Positions 29,849-41,311 of a DNA stretch of 64,000 nucleotides are shown here, in pieces. The DNA lies in the NCBI GenBank assembly GCA_037178625.1, contig CM074134.1:2976001-3040000 (forward strand), in the 5' to 3' direction. The position numbers and the translations under genes were made by a program. The DNA is from Skeletonema tropicum. Taxonomy: Eukaryota > Bacillariophyta > Thalassiosirophyceae > Thalassiosirales > Thalassiosiraceae. The notes below the pieces were generated by a model that did no database searches, was not told the origin of the DNA, and saw nothing but the letters and a program-made list of their open reading frames with translations. How positions within the stretch are numbered: the stretch's first letter is position 1; each line of letters begins with the position of its first letter.

Positions 29849-31141
29849 TCATCCACCAAAAGGATTTGACGCTTTCGCCTCACTAATCTTAATCAAATGA
29901 GCCTTCACTGTAAACTGCCGCTTACTCAACTTTCGTACCTCCTCTAAAAATACCTTCAGCGGTATATTCTTCTGTGCCAAAGACTTATCAAGGAAGTAGA
30001 AACAATCATCAATCGCAGCATTCTCGGCGGCAAGTTGAAGCATTTGTGAGGAGTGAGTGTCGACAGGTAGTGCTATATTGTCTACCTTGGATGATGATGA
30101 ATTGTTGTTGCCATTTCCACCTTCCTGTTGTTCGGCAGCTGCAAGCCACCCTTCCAAACTCTTTACTGCCCCATCCATCTCATCATTCAACACCATCAAC
30201 TCCTCCTTCCTCTCCTCTCCCTCCTTCACCAACTGCTGAATCTCCTCCTTCCCATAATCCAACAATTTTTGATTCTTCAACGTTACCCGTAAATCATCCT
30301 TGGCATCACGAAACACCACCTCTAACTCATACTGCACTTTCGACGTGGCCATCGCCCTCATGGACGCTAACTTTTCTTGATGATCCTTTTCCAACCGAGC
30401 TTGCTCTGCCTTGAGTTTGGCCTCCTTGAGGGATTCCTCCCGTGCGATTTGGGCGGCGAGGTTGGCCTCGGCTATTTCCTTTTCGAGTTGTTCTTGCTTA
30501 AATCTTTGTTGTTCCTTTGAGGACAATCCAGAGCAGCAGAAATCAGGAGGTAGGTAGGCATTGTAACGACTGCTGCCTGTAGTAGTTGACTGTGTCGTAG
30601 TTGACTGTGATGTCGCCTGAGCATATGCAGGTGGACGATGACCAACACTACTACTTGCTGCAGCACCACCAGCACCAACTCTTGACGATGTCTTGGCATA
30701 ACATGGAGGCTCACTCCCAAACAAACTACTCATCCAAACAGCCAACTCCTGTAATGTACTTGTCTTTGCCCCCCATTCATGCAAATACGGCATGTAAACT
30801 CGTCCATCTCTCCCAACATGACGATGATTCTCCTTGATGGCCATATTACTCACCGGCCGGACAAACACAATAGGTGCACACTGTGGATACTGCGGTGGTA
30901 AATACAAATCAATGGGAATGTTATACGTGACATTCCTGTATACCATGGGGAGTGTCCCATTAAGGACTAGTACGGAGGGAGTGACTGTACCATCGTTGGA
31001 TGTAAGTGGTTCGGTCTTGGGTCGGAGATTCCGACCGACGGATGTGTTGAGGAGTGTGTTGACATCACGGCTGATGCGTTGTGGATCACGGTAGACTCCG
31101 GAGAGGTTGCGGCTGAGTAGATTGTTAATGGTATTGGCCAT
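29849..31141 (-). CDS. TSG101/VPS23 homologue, ESCRT-I subunit
   Basis: 430 residues, single exon. Residues 1-145 form a UEV (inactive E2-like) domain: LSGVYRDPQRISRDV, LVLNGTLPMVYRNVTYNIPI, YPQCAPIVFVRPVSNM, MPYLHEWGAKTSTLQEL. A Ser/Thr-rich linker follows, then a charged coiled coil at about 215-320 (KQEQLEKEIAEANLAAQIAR). The C-terminal steadiness box has DDCFYFLDKSLAQKNIPL and FLEEVRKLSKRQF. In the known family the UEV binds ubiquitin and P(T/S)AP motifs and the coiled coil and box assemble ESCRT-I for sorting cargo into multivesicular endosomes. The gene appears intact and is the best recognised housekeeping gene of the window. Confidence 0.94.
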   Translation of the reverse strand: MANTINNLLSRNLSGVYRDPQRISRDVNTLLNTSVGRNLRPKTEPLTSNDGTVTPSVLVLNGTLPMVYRNVTYNIPIDLYLPPQYPQCAPIVFVRPVSNMAIKENHRHVGRDGRVYMPYLHEWGAKTSTLQELAVWMSSLFGSEPPCYAKTSSRVGAGGAAASSSVGHRPPAYAQATSQSTTTQSTTTGSSRYNAYLPPDFCCSGLSSKEQQRFKQEQLEKEIAEANLAAQIAREESLKEAKLKAEQARLEKDHQEKLASMRAMATSKVQYELEVVFRDAKDDLRVTLKNQKLLDYGKEEIQQLVKEGEERKEELMVLNDEMDGAVKSLEGWLAAAEQQEGGNGNNNSSSSKVDNIALPVDTHSSQMLQLAAENAAIDDCFYFLDKSLAQKNIPLKVFLEEVRKLSKRQFTVKAHLIKISEAKASNPFGG

Positions 31142-32313
31142 ATTATTGCGATTGGGTGTTGTTGAGTGAGTGTGCTGTGCCTGTGTTGAATTTGAATATT
31201 GAATGTGTTTCTCTGAGAATAATTTATATTTTTGTGTACTGAAAAGCGTCCCCTCTACAATTGCTGCATCATTGAATTGATTGTCATTATTCGAGATTAT
31301 TTATTCATTCATTTCGTCCAATTGATGGTAAAGAGGCAAGAAAAGAGAGAGAGAGAAATGTAGTTAGTTAGAAGCGCAGATAAATAATGAATTGGACAGA
31401 AGACAAACGACTCTCCGCTGAATAGAGTTGTGGTAGGAGAGACAACCCTCTCTCATGGTTCCGACTGCGACGCTGTTTGGTTCTGCCCTCGGCGTATGAA
31501 GACTCCAAATTTTTGGTTCAATGATGTCTAGAGGCAGCGATAATGCAATATTTACCTAATTTCCTAAGTGATATGATATGATATGGCTCTCTGCTGAATA
31601 GATTCAGATGCTGCTCACATGATGTGTGCACCGCCAATTTAGGAGACTATTCTGCAGTCAATATATATATATGAAGGCATCCGCAGCCAATACGACGAAT
31701 TATTCCGGTTAATGTTGTAATGAATGCCGACTGAACGCAACGAAATAACGATAGCATTCTTCTTTATCGCCGACACGAATTTGAGTTTTTAAATTTTACA
31801 CTGCTTTGATAGACTTACCGTTAGTCCTTTCTGTAAATGATCTAATGAACTATATCGCTCTTATATTATCTGAAGTCTCTCTCTCAAATTTCCACAATGA
31901 AGTACAGCATAAAGAAAAGACCAGCCAGTCTTGCACCTCTACTCTACTTGCATCGGCATGGTGATTTCTGTTGGTGGGGGTTTAGATTTATTTGCTACAC
32001 ACGTCATGTGAGTGGCTGTTTTCTGAGTGCTGGGACTTTCTCTCCTACAAAGTGGAAAGTGTGACGGTGCGGTGCGTGATAAGATCTCTAATCTATCAGC
32101 CAATCAGCATTGTATGCAATCGCATGCAGTCAATACTTAACTTTATGACACCTTTCTTTGAGTTGGCATGATCGAAAGACTAACGCAGCACCTTCAAAGT
32201 ATAAAGCAATCAGCAGCAACTGATGGTAAGAATAGTTCAACCTCCATCGATGGTGGTCAATCACTCCTCTTGCCCACATGTAGTACTGGAAAAGTGGAAG
32301 CCGTTTCGTCGTA
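31142..32313. other. Intergenic between VPS23 and an F-box/LRR gene
   Basis: Divergent upstream regions of two genes. I see a short AT run near 31660 and purine-rich stretches but no gene or clear element. Confidence 0.5.
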
Positions 32314-33687
32314 ATGCAATCATCTAGATCTGGACCAACTTCACCTGCTCAAGAGAGCAGGGATGGAGTTCACCTCGGCATTGTGTCAACCGAAGATGAT
32401 GATAATAATCCTTCCTCTATTGGCTACGACCAATCAAGCCGCTTAGTTATGAATTCATCCGCACCGGCTCAAGAGAGCGGAAATCTAGCACACCTCAATG
32501 GTGGGACTGCCGATGACACCGCTAGAGAAGAAATAGGCGCAGACGAGGTTGCAATTATATTCAGCTTTCTCTCTCATTCAGATATCATGCGTGCTCGAGT
32601 GTGTACAACATGGCGAGATGCGGCGAAGAAGACTATCGTTCCTCCATCTGAATTTGTGGTGAATAGCAAGAGAACTTACAATGCCATGAGAGCCATGTCG
32701 ACAGCTCTACCGAACTTGCAGCAGCTGTTCATCTCCAATCTTCGTGGACGACGTATATACTCTAACGGCGATGATCCAGACGAAGAGATAGCTGCAGAAA
32801 CTGCCCATTATACCACTCATGATATCAACATCATAACCAGGTTCAGAAAGCTGCGTGTCTTGATTATCGACACTATATCTATGAACGGAAGATATCCCAT
32901 CCTCTTCAATTTTTCATATCTCCAATGTTTACATATCAACTGTGACTTTCTCAAGTGGGATCTGCATATGCTATCCGGATTTCCCTCGCTCAAAGAATTG
33001 GAGCTGAATGGCACACATATGGGAAAGGGAAATTCTCGTCTAACTGGCAACATTCGAAGCCTGAGAAGTTTGAGAGGCACACTTGAAAAGGTGCGTGTGT
33101 TTGCATGCCATCGAGTGGAGGGTAACTTGATGGATCTTGCCGACTTTCCTCGGCTGAGGAAGTTAAATTTGCTGGGGACTACCGTGACTGGAGATATTCG
33201 GTACATCCATGTTCGTCATTTTCAAGCTCTGGAATACCTCGCTCTCCCGGATACAGTCCTTGGTGGGATGGATTATGAATTCCAAAACATATCCGACGTG
33301 CCCAGTTTTATGCAGGCAGTCCACCGCCTCACGCTGCGTACTCCAACGCTATTTTACTACTGTGATCAAATCTCTGTAGCGTTTTATTGGAACCTCTCGA
33401 CAAGTTCTCCAGATTGGTACCATCCGGAAGTCGGACGTCCTCGGCCGCCATTTCACCTACAGTTCATTCAAGCTGGGACACGTCTTGGGTGGAGTTGGTG
33501 CAGTGGAGACTCATGGAATCATTTGTGTGAAATCAACTGGCTTGATCCAGAGCCAGCCAATATTGCTGACTATGATGCTTACGTCGAAGAGCTGCATCGT
33601 ATTCAGTGGAACATTAATTTCTACCGGGGATATTTTCAACCTCCCAATATGTTGGATTACCGTCGTCTCTGTGAGGGATTGCCTTGA
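32314..33687 (+). CDS. F-box-like / leucine-rich repeat protein
   Basis: 457 residues, intact. The N-terminus is acidic and Ser-rich. The F-box-like segment is at about 75-113 (ADEVAIIFSFLSHSDIMRARVCTTW). Leucine-rich blocks are LRVLIIDTISM, LQCLHINCDFL, GFPSLKELEL, GNIRSLRSL and LRKLNLLGTTVTGDI. The C-terminus has CEINWLDPEPAN and FYRGYFQPPNMLDYRRLCEG. It follows the 18534 protein along its whole length, so these two define the full-length family. A substrate-receptor role in ubiquitin ligase is inferred from the F-box-like start only. Confidence 0.84.
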   Translation: MQSSRSGPTSPAQESRDGVHLGIVSTEDDDNNPSSIGYDQSSRLVMNSSAPAQESGNLAHLNGGTADDTAREEIGADEVAIIFSFLSHSDIMRARVCTTWRDAAKKTIVPPSEFVVNSKRTYNAMRAMSTALPNLQQLFISNLRGRRIYSNGDDPDEEIAAETAHYTTHDINIITRFRKLRVLIIDTISMNGRYPILFNFSYLQCLHINCDFLKWDLHMLSGFPSLKELELNGTHMGKGNSRLTGNIRSLRSLRGTLEKVRVFACHRVEGNLMDLADFPRLRKLNLLGTTVTGDIRYIHVRHFQALEYLALPDTVLGGMDYEFQNISDVPSFMQAVHRLTLRTPTLFYYCDQISVAFYWNLSTSSPDWYHPEVGRPRPPFHLQFIQAGTRLGWSWCSGDSWNHLCEINWLDPEPANIADYDAYVEELHRIQWNINFYRGYFQPPNMLDYRRLCEGLP

Positions 33688-35319
33688 AGTCGAAGACTCT
33701 CGAAAAGGAATTGCCCTGAAGTCAAAGACGAGATTAGTACTGATGCTAAACGCTTGGAGCACTGCTGTACTTATGAATTTGATATTGGTCGAGTACTTAG
33801 TTTGTTAAATGTAAATATCGTATGCCAAGTTTGATAGTGTGTCATGAAGAAAGGATCGAGAAATAGAGATGAAAGTATCTACACACTGCTCCAACTCTTG
33901 CCTTGCTCGCAAACACGGAACTTCTTCCCTCCAGAGCACTCTTATCGGCCAAGGAGCGGAGAAGGTGCGTGCTAAACCTCCTAAATGGGGAGACAATACA
34001 CATACATAGTTCGACGATCACCGTTACGATGCGCGCGGACAAAAGACGCGCGCGCGCTTCAATCATATCCTTTCTAAATAGAGTGTCCACACAAAGCTAA
34101 ATTTGTATCAAATTTGTAATAAGTTTGTAGTTGCAAATTTGACGAGTTTTGTGTGTCCACACAGCTTTCCAAATTTGCAATTAGTCACTCTCAGATTTTT
34201 GGGGGCTCGACGAATTCCTAGGAAATAGTCGAATACCATCACACATCATCTCCTCATCGAAACATCGGCCACAAGTAGTACGCCTCATCGAACAAAGATA
34301 CGTCATATACTACTACGTGAACCATGTCAGGACGTAGGCGACGTCGTCAAGATGCCGACGACGAAGACGAGGAGGAGATACTTCAATTCGGTGAGCGCCG
34401 CGCACGCCGCGAGGTATCTTGGGAGTATCGAGATTCTAGCTCTCTGTCACCAATTGAGAGGATGGAGCAAGCTATGCATTATCGCGTTGCTGCCAATATG
34501 ATAGAGTTTTCTACTCAACTCCTTCTTATTATTGCCGTCCTATTCGCTCGGCGGTATCGGCTGCCGCTGCAACATTGAGGTGAAGGTTGTTGAGAGGAGC
34601 AGCAGCTGCAGCACCAGAGGAGCGATGCGGCCTCCCAACGCCAGAAGGAGAGACGAGGGATGGAAAGCTACCACCAGCAGGGTGATTATTTGGAGCAGAG
34701 GGATTGGTCGAAGACATGAGGAGAACAGCTTGGTGATAAAATGGACTTGCCATTATTTATGAGCACATCTATTTTATGGACGGGAGCGATCGGAGTGATC
34801 ATCGTGTTCAGAAAGACGCTGAAGATGGTCTTGGAGACAGCTGCTCAGTGACGTGTCCAAAATTTAGGGCGCATTGAAATAGAGGGCAAAGTTTCTACAG
34901 ACTGTTCCAGCTTTTGCCTTGCTTGCAAGACCTTCTTCCCTCTCTGAAGGCAGCTCGCAAAAGAAACCAACTGTCAATGAGCCAGTGATACATGAAAGGA
35001 ATGACCACCGACCACACCCCTCTAAAAGAACAAAGACTATGTATTACGACGATGTCAACTTCTGAATATGAACGAAGAGAATGGTATTTGTTGAAGTAGC
35101 CCCCATTGAAAATAAATGGAGTGCCACCCTTCTCCAGCCCTTCTCCGATCCGCTCCTTCCTCCTTCTCGTCGTTCATCGTCAGTAAGCAAAAAAAAGCAA
35201 GACAGCACGTGCGTGGTATCTTACAACCATGTCATCATCACTGTGCATCTCAAGACTTCAGTAGTGCTCATAAAAACAAACAAGATAAAACAAAGTAAAT
35301 AAACAATTCGCATCAACAA
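33688..35319. other. Intergenic with a spaced direct repeat
   Basis: 33860-33932 and 34876-34944 are diverged direct repeats (CTACA-AC-TGCTCCA and TTGCCTTGCT blocks) about 1 kb apart. GTGTCCACACA occurs at 34085 and again at 34160 next to AAATTTG-rich sequence. A small plus ORF (34324-34578) begins MSGRRRRRQDADDEDEEE and ends in a hydrophobic stretch. I cannot say whether it is real; it may be part of a decayed element. Confidence 0.4.
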
Positions 35320-36934
35320 ATGAGATTGCCACCTCTCCGTCTAGCAACTGCATTCATCTCCACCAGCAAAAGTGCCACTGTGCCCGCCCATTATTCCTCA
35401 TCCCAATCTCTCCAATTTTTTTCTACAACAACCGCGTTCCACATGAAGTCAAACGCTGCAACACAAGCTGAGGGAACGGTTATTGTTGGTGGTGGGATTG
35501 CTGGATTGGCTGTGGCTACTGCTTTGCGCAATGTTGCGGGAGGTGAGTGCTGTTACATATTATGAATTTGTGCACAAGATGTGTCGTATGTCTGCGAACG
35601 ATTTGCAACAAACAAAATACTCTCTTCGCAAATTGCTCAATCCGTTCATCATCAATCGATATAACTTCTCCAATACGACAGTGTCCAATGTCAAAGTATT
35701 GGAAGCAAGCAGCAAAGCAGACTTCCAAAACACCAGTTCCGGTGCAGCCGCTCAACTCGGTCCCAATGGTCTACGAGCACTCAATTTCATCATGCCTTCC
35801 TCTAACAACAATAACAACAACAACAACGATGATGATGACAATGTGGTTCAAAAAGTACTCGACATGGGAGGCATACTCGAGGGCAATGTCATGATGATGC
35901 CAGGAGGACAAACCATGGCTATACCGGACACGACACAAATTGATACTGGAATGCCACAGGTATTGGTACGATGGGGGATGCTTCGATCACTCCTTGCAGA
36001 GCAATTACCGGAAGATGTTGTCATGACGGATGCTGGAAGAGATATTGCCGGATATCAAACAAGCAGTGATGATGGTGATAGTGATTATGGTAACAACGTA
36101 CAACATGTGAATATGATTGATGCATCGGGAGTACCAATTGCCGATCTATCTTCCACACCGTTGATTATTGGAGCAGATGGGGTCCGATCTGCGTTCCGAG
36201 CACTCGTTCGTAAGGATGTGACACATCTAACCACAGATATGAACGATGCAAGTGGTGAAGATGTAAAGTATGGAGGACGTATCAATATTAAAGCAGTAGT
36301 GAACAAATCATTGGGGGAGGAATACAAGAGTGGACATACTCATGCTGCGTTTGCTCCCGATGGGTCGGTAGCAGTCTTTGCTGGTCCAGCGGGAGATGAG
36401 TCGACCTATTGGGCGATTAGTGTTGCCGATACTGTCAATAATGAAGGGGAGGATGCTGTCACGTTTATCGATGGAGTACCATCGGGAAGTGATGGCAAAA
36501 CGGCTCTCAAAGAAAAGCTATTGGCAAAACTCAATTCACTTGATTCGGATCCATACATTACAACAGTGATTGACCTAATCAATGAAACAAGTACGGACAA
36601 AATATTCTGCCAAAAGTCGGAAGAGGCGAAAGAACTTGGCACACATCCTCTCCACTCTGCAGATGGACGTATCGTACTTGCAGGTGATGCTGCTCATGCC
36701 ATGTCTGCGAGTTACGGGCAGGCTGCCAACTTTGCCCTCGAAGATGCCGCAACACTTGCTGCTTGTATTCGTGATGGTGATGACTTGGATTCAGCGTTGA
36801 AAGATTATAGTAAGAAGCGTTTGGATCGGTGTATTGAAATGCAGACTAGAAGTGCGGAGAGAGCGGCCAAGGCTATGAAAGGTGAGCAAGTGGAAGATGT
36901 GTCCAAGTGGATATTCCAGTGGGAGATTGCTTAA
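35320..36934 (+). CDS. FAD-dependent monooxygenase (class A flavoprotein)
   Basis: Exon 1 is 35320-35542, the intron is 35543-35681 (GTGAGT...ACAG, 139 bp, phase 1) and exon 2 is 35682-36934, giving 491 residues. The join restores ALRNVAGVSNVKVLEASS. A basic, Ser/Thr-rich start (MRLPPLRLATAFISTSKS) suggests organelle targeting. The FAD fold is GTVIVGGGIAGLAVATAL. The DG motif lies in LIIGADGVRSAFRAL. The second FAD motif is LAGDAAHAMSASYGQAANFALEDA. A low-complexity Asn/Asp insert lies near residue 110. The family hydroxylates or epoxidises small aromatic, quinone or isoprenoid substrates using NAD(P)H; the substrate is unknown here. The proline usually found after GDAAH is replaced (AMSAS). 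Confidence 0.88.
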
Positions 36935-37110
36935 ACAGCTCGGCGTGGGTAGGTTATTTCTTCACAAATCAAATAATGCAAGAATCACATGTACTACATA
37001 ACGTTAGATATTTTTGTTAACGTGAACATATTCATCGGTAAACACCATTGGTTCATTCTGAATATTGGTACCATACTTATAGTGGGTGGCTGTTCTATTC
37101 TCTACAAAAA

Positions 37111-38090
37111 TCAATGATCAAGCATTTCTCTCTGCTCCAGCAGTTGACGGAACTCATCCTCGGTGGGTGGCTGGGTGTATCCTCTGAAGATGTCTGTTTC
37201 CAAGTCATCAATGTAATCTGCGTACTGAATGCTTTCACCATCTGACCCAGCGTCAAGCCAGTTCATCTCGCACGATTGGTATAGATCTACATCTTCTTCA
37301 TCATCAAAATCAATCTCATACGAGTGATAGCTTTTCCATCTCCATCCAAAACGTGATCCTGCTGGAACACATTCCAACTTGAATGGGGGTTGTAGACCAT
37401 CATATTCCCAATCATACCACTGATCTGAGTCTTTCGAGAGCTCCCAGTAGAAAGCGTGCTTGAGCTGGTAGTCATTGAATAGCGCTGGAATGCGCTGTCC
37501 GAGGAGGTGGATGGCCTGCATGAAACTAGGCATGTCAGAAACGCTGCGAAATTTGTAACCCCAACCACCATGCACAGTATCCGGGAGGTCGAGACTCTCC
37601 AGCGCTGGGAAATCATCTCTACCAATGTCCCGAATGTCACCGCTGACGAAAGTATCACTCAGATTCAAATCCTTCAAATGCGGAAAGTCAGCTAGATCCA
37701 TGAAGTTGCCCCTGATCTTTGGACAGCGTCTGATGAATACTTTAGCGAGAGTGTCTTTTAGCACTCTCAAACTCCTGAGGTTTCCAGTGCAGTGTGGACT
37801 ATTCCTCCAATTGAGACTCAAGTCTTTCAGCAAAGGCAGTCCCGATAGCATATCAAGATCAAATCTTACATTTTCGCAAAACGATATACTCAACGTTTCA
37901 AGCAGTGGGCAGATCGAACGCCGTATTGTCGACAATGTTGACTTGCTGGTTTTGAGGTGCGATTTCAGTTTCAGCAAATCTTTTTGCTCGTACATACGTC
38001 GAGATACGCCAGTCGTACCAAGTATCGCTGCATTGCATTGAGATGATATCAATGCTAATCGCATCTATGAATGGCAGCATCAAAATAATC
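37111..38090 (-). pseudogene. F-box/LRR family member lacking its N-terminus
   Basis: Open from 38064 to 37111. LRR blocks (LLETLSISFCENV, SGLPLLKDLSL, GNLRSLRVL, MDLADFPHLKDLNL, DFPALESLDLPDTVHGG) and the C-terminus (CEMNWLDAGSD, IFRGYTQPPTEDEFRQL) are well kept. The F-box-like segment and first LRRs are absent. Upstream codons resembling IDIIS of the family lie in another frame near 38060, so the 5' half was lost by deletion and shift. WLDPEPS is changed to WLDAGSD. A truncated protein is possible but the lineage is a gene fragment. Confidence 0.72.
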
Positions 38091-39745
38091 AGTGATAGCA
38101 TCTAGACAACTCAGAGGCTCTTCCTTTGCAGCGAATTTTGTGAGGATGCCGACGGAAGTTCCACGTCATCGCGTCTCTCTCCCGCACGCTGAGGGGGAAC
38201 GGCCGATAGGTGCTGTGAATGCAAGTGTCGACATGAAGATGATAGTGACAGTAATGACAGTCGGCGGCCAATTTAGGCGGCCAAAGAAGAATCAATGCAT
38301 CCCTGCACCTATTGCCGCCGGATCTGACAGAACGGGAAAAACAATCATCGAACGTTTGCCCAAAAAGTGGAATGCATCCGAAGGACAAGGTCGTGGCTTA
38401 CTCGTGCCGATGTTCAGGGGGAGAGGAAGGAAATATACGACGAGCCAGACGCGTAGAATTCGTGACGCAAAATCATGAGGACTTGAAAGCTGAAGCAGAA
38501 GAGGATGAGTCCAGTGATCAATTTGAGATTGTAGGAGTTTGAATTGTATTATTGGCCAGTGCTCAGGCACATAACTAATTGTATAGACGCTGCCTACTGC
38601 CTACCGCAATCTGTTTTCTTCACTTATTGATCAGCCACTTAACTCCCTCCTCATTGTCGACTCCACCTCCATCCCTATTCTTTCTCCCCCTCCTCGTATG
38701 CTCGTGTAATCTGAACTATAGTTGATATAAACCAGCATAATGAAAAAACTAGCATGACATCGTCGTTGTTGGTTCGTCTCAAAACAGTAGTCATCATCCA
38801 CGATGGATCTTTCACTAATGAGATTCAATAAAGTCTGTAGACTGTAGACACAAGGAAGATTTCTCCAATCCGATGACTCTCCCCCCCCCCAAGAAGTCTC
38901 CAAATAATTTGGCTCACTAGAGAGTTATCACGCGGTGGATGAAACTCTCGAAATTCAAATAGGAAAGAATATTTTAATGATTGATGCAGTGGCGTTACCT
39001 GATTCTTCAATTATGACAGCTGCTGCTGCAATATGAGTTTTGATCCGCCCCTCCCGGGAAAAGTCATTATTTCCGTCACATCAAATTATCTTCCAAATTA
39101 CGGTTGACGAATCATCCCAACCACACCCATTCTTCACTATGACCATAATAACGCTTTCTAAGACGAGGGAAACCTTGGACAAGCACCAGTGCCCCATATG
39201 CACTATATTGTCATGAAGACGAAGTATCTATTTTTGTCACACGGTCATTTTTTCAGAGTGTACTGAGAGTCATTGGCGACTCTTTCAGGCCCAAAATTCA
39301 ACTCAGAGCATGGCAAGGGAGTGGAGAGGACGGGGCGCAGTGATTTATTGGTCCGGACCCCTGCGTATCACTGTTGGGAGGACAAAGAGGCGACGAATGA
39401 ACACGTTGCGGCTCTGAAATGGAAATGAAAAGGTGTGCTGACTTTTTGGATTGAGTTAGATCTCGATTATCGCCAACTAAATATTGGCTTTATTACGTTT
39501 TTTTATGCACAAAGAACAAAGATGACTATTAGCGATACAGGAACAGACTGATTCGGGGTCTAAAAGCGTTCAAATCGATCAATATAACATTCTTTGAGTG
39601 CTTCGATCTCAGTCAATACCCGACCGATCATAATTATAATTGGACGTGCATGAATGAGCATTATCTCAGCTGCAGCCAGCTTCAATGGGCGGCTTAATCG
39701 GCTGGAAATTGACCGAGATCGAAGAGTGCGAAGATGTGCTGAAAC
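38091..39745. other. Intergenic, possible small coding remnant
   Basis: A plus-strand stretch at 38312-38542 ends in a protein-like acidic tail (HEDLKAEAEEDESSDQFEIV), but it overlaps another open frame and has no supported start. The remainder, including 38543-39745, shows nothing recognisable. Confidence 0.35.
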
Positions 39746-40049
39746 TTAAGGTACAGACTAGTTTTAGACTGGTACCTACAGTCGTCGTACACATGCATTG
39801 ACACACGTATAAATTGACAGTACACATACATTGACCCAGCAGAGCTGGACACTACCTTCTCGTATAGCTGGTTTCCCCGCTTCTCCTGAGAGACGACTAG
39901 AAGAAAGAATAACTAAATTGGTGGTACCTTAGATTACGTACGTAAGTGCCCTACATAGCTGTAATACCTTTAAATTGACAGTACACATAGATTGACAGGC
40001 TGTGTCAGCGCACTGGGTGTCAATCTATGTGTACGACGACTGTACTTAA
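39746..40049. mobile_element. MITE with TTAA target sites
   Basis: 296 bp between two TTAA (39746-39749 and 40046-40049). Ends read GGTACAG and CTGTAC, and near-terminal arms of about 28 bp pair (left from 39777, right 40017-40044; shared TACAGTCGTCGTACACAT). Internal copies of AAATTGACAGTACACATA repeat the arm theme. TTAA duplication is typical of piggyBac-like families. Confidence 0.75.
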
Positions 40050-41311
40050 GCATTGTGCATTGTAGCAAGCACGCACGGCGGGCACACGGTATGCATCATG
40101 ATGATGTTGATGTTGAGGCGAGCTGCGAGCTGCCTCATTGCCGTGCCATGACGACGTAGACAGCTTCAATCAAAAAGAAGGATACCAATTTTTTAAAGAA
40201 GCTGTCGACTTGTTCAGGGGTGCTCCGGAAACGCCTCGGATAGGTCTTACGTTTTCCACTTGACTAACGACTAACGGATCGATGATGAAATATCAAAATA
40301 TTATAATTTGCACCAAGAGCTACTTATGAGTTCGCAAACCTCTTTGTTGCACCAACCATACTCATGCTCAAGCAGCGCTTTCTATTGTCGATCGGCCTTT
40401 CGTTGTCGTCTACAAACTCTGAAGGAGGAGATCGTACGTGAGGCAGGCATTTTTTTGTGGTGGGTACTCCATCAACGCAGTTGCCATTATTTGAAGATAT
40501 GTAGTTTTCGAACGTCCAATTTATAGGAGAGCCGATAGCACAGGCAGTTATACAGCTTTAATGTGCATCGTGCAATGAGCTAGTACAAAGGGGGAAATGC
40601 AAGGCAGGGCATTCTCATTGTTTTGTCGTCTGGAAAATGCAGGTAGAGGGCAGTGAAAAATACAAGACAGCCATTCTGGCGAGAAAGAAGGTGAAGAAGG
40701 TTGATTTGGAGTATCGATGAACGATGTTAAGCATGCATAGTCTAAGGTCTGGGAGAAAAGGAGATGATGCCTTGTGGTGGTGGAAAAGAGGTGTATTTGA
40801 CGAATAAACGACAAGAGAGACGCCATGAAAAGTGCAAGAAGTCACTCTTACAGAAAAGAAAAGGGAAAAGGTTGACTTGGAGTATCGATCAACGATGATA
40901 AGCATACCCCGTCATCTTCTTTGCGTGAAATTGAGTGAATCTGATGGTAGTTCAATATCAAGTGTGAAAGTTGTGCAGCACCAGAAAATAGCGACGACGG
41001 TGTTGCACTTTGTATTCAACATCTGTAAAAGCAAGAATAGAAAAAGGTGGGAAACTATGGAGTAAGAATCGAGTGCTGAGGCAAAAGTCTTTTAGTCACA
41101 GCAACTATAAACAAAAAATCTTTCTCTAATTCTAATTAAGTCCCAACACATCAAACTAAGAAATCCCCCTCCGGTTCAGCAGTGATACACACAACCACAA
41201 CAACTAAACCCTAACTTCAAATTCCAACTTTACTTCCCCCCTTTCCATATCGATATCGAATCCTACCGAAAACAACGAAATGCATCCATACAACGATCAT
41301 TTGTCGGGCGG
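40050..41311. other. Intergenic with a short direct duplication
   Basis: 40650-40735 and 40830-40910 are diverged direct repeats (GGTTGATTTGGAGTATCGAT and relatives). No supported gene. Confidence 0.45.
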
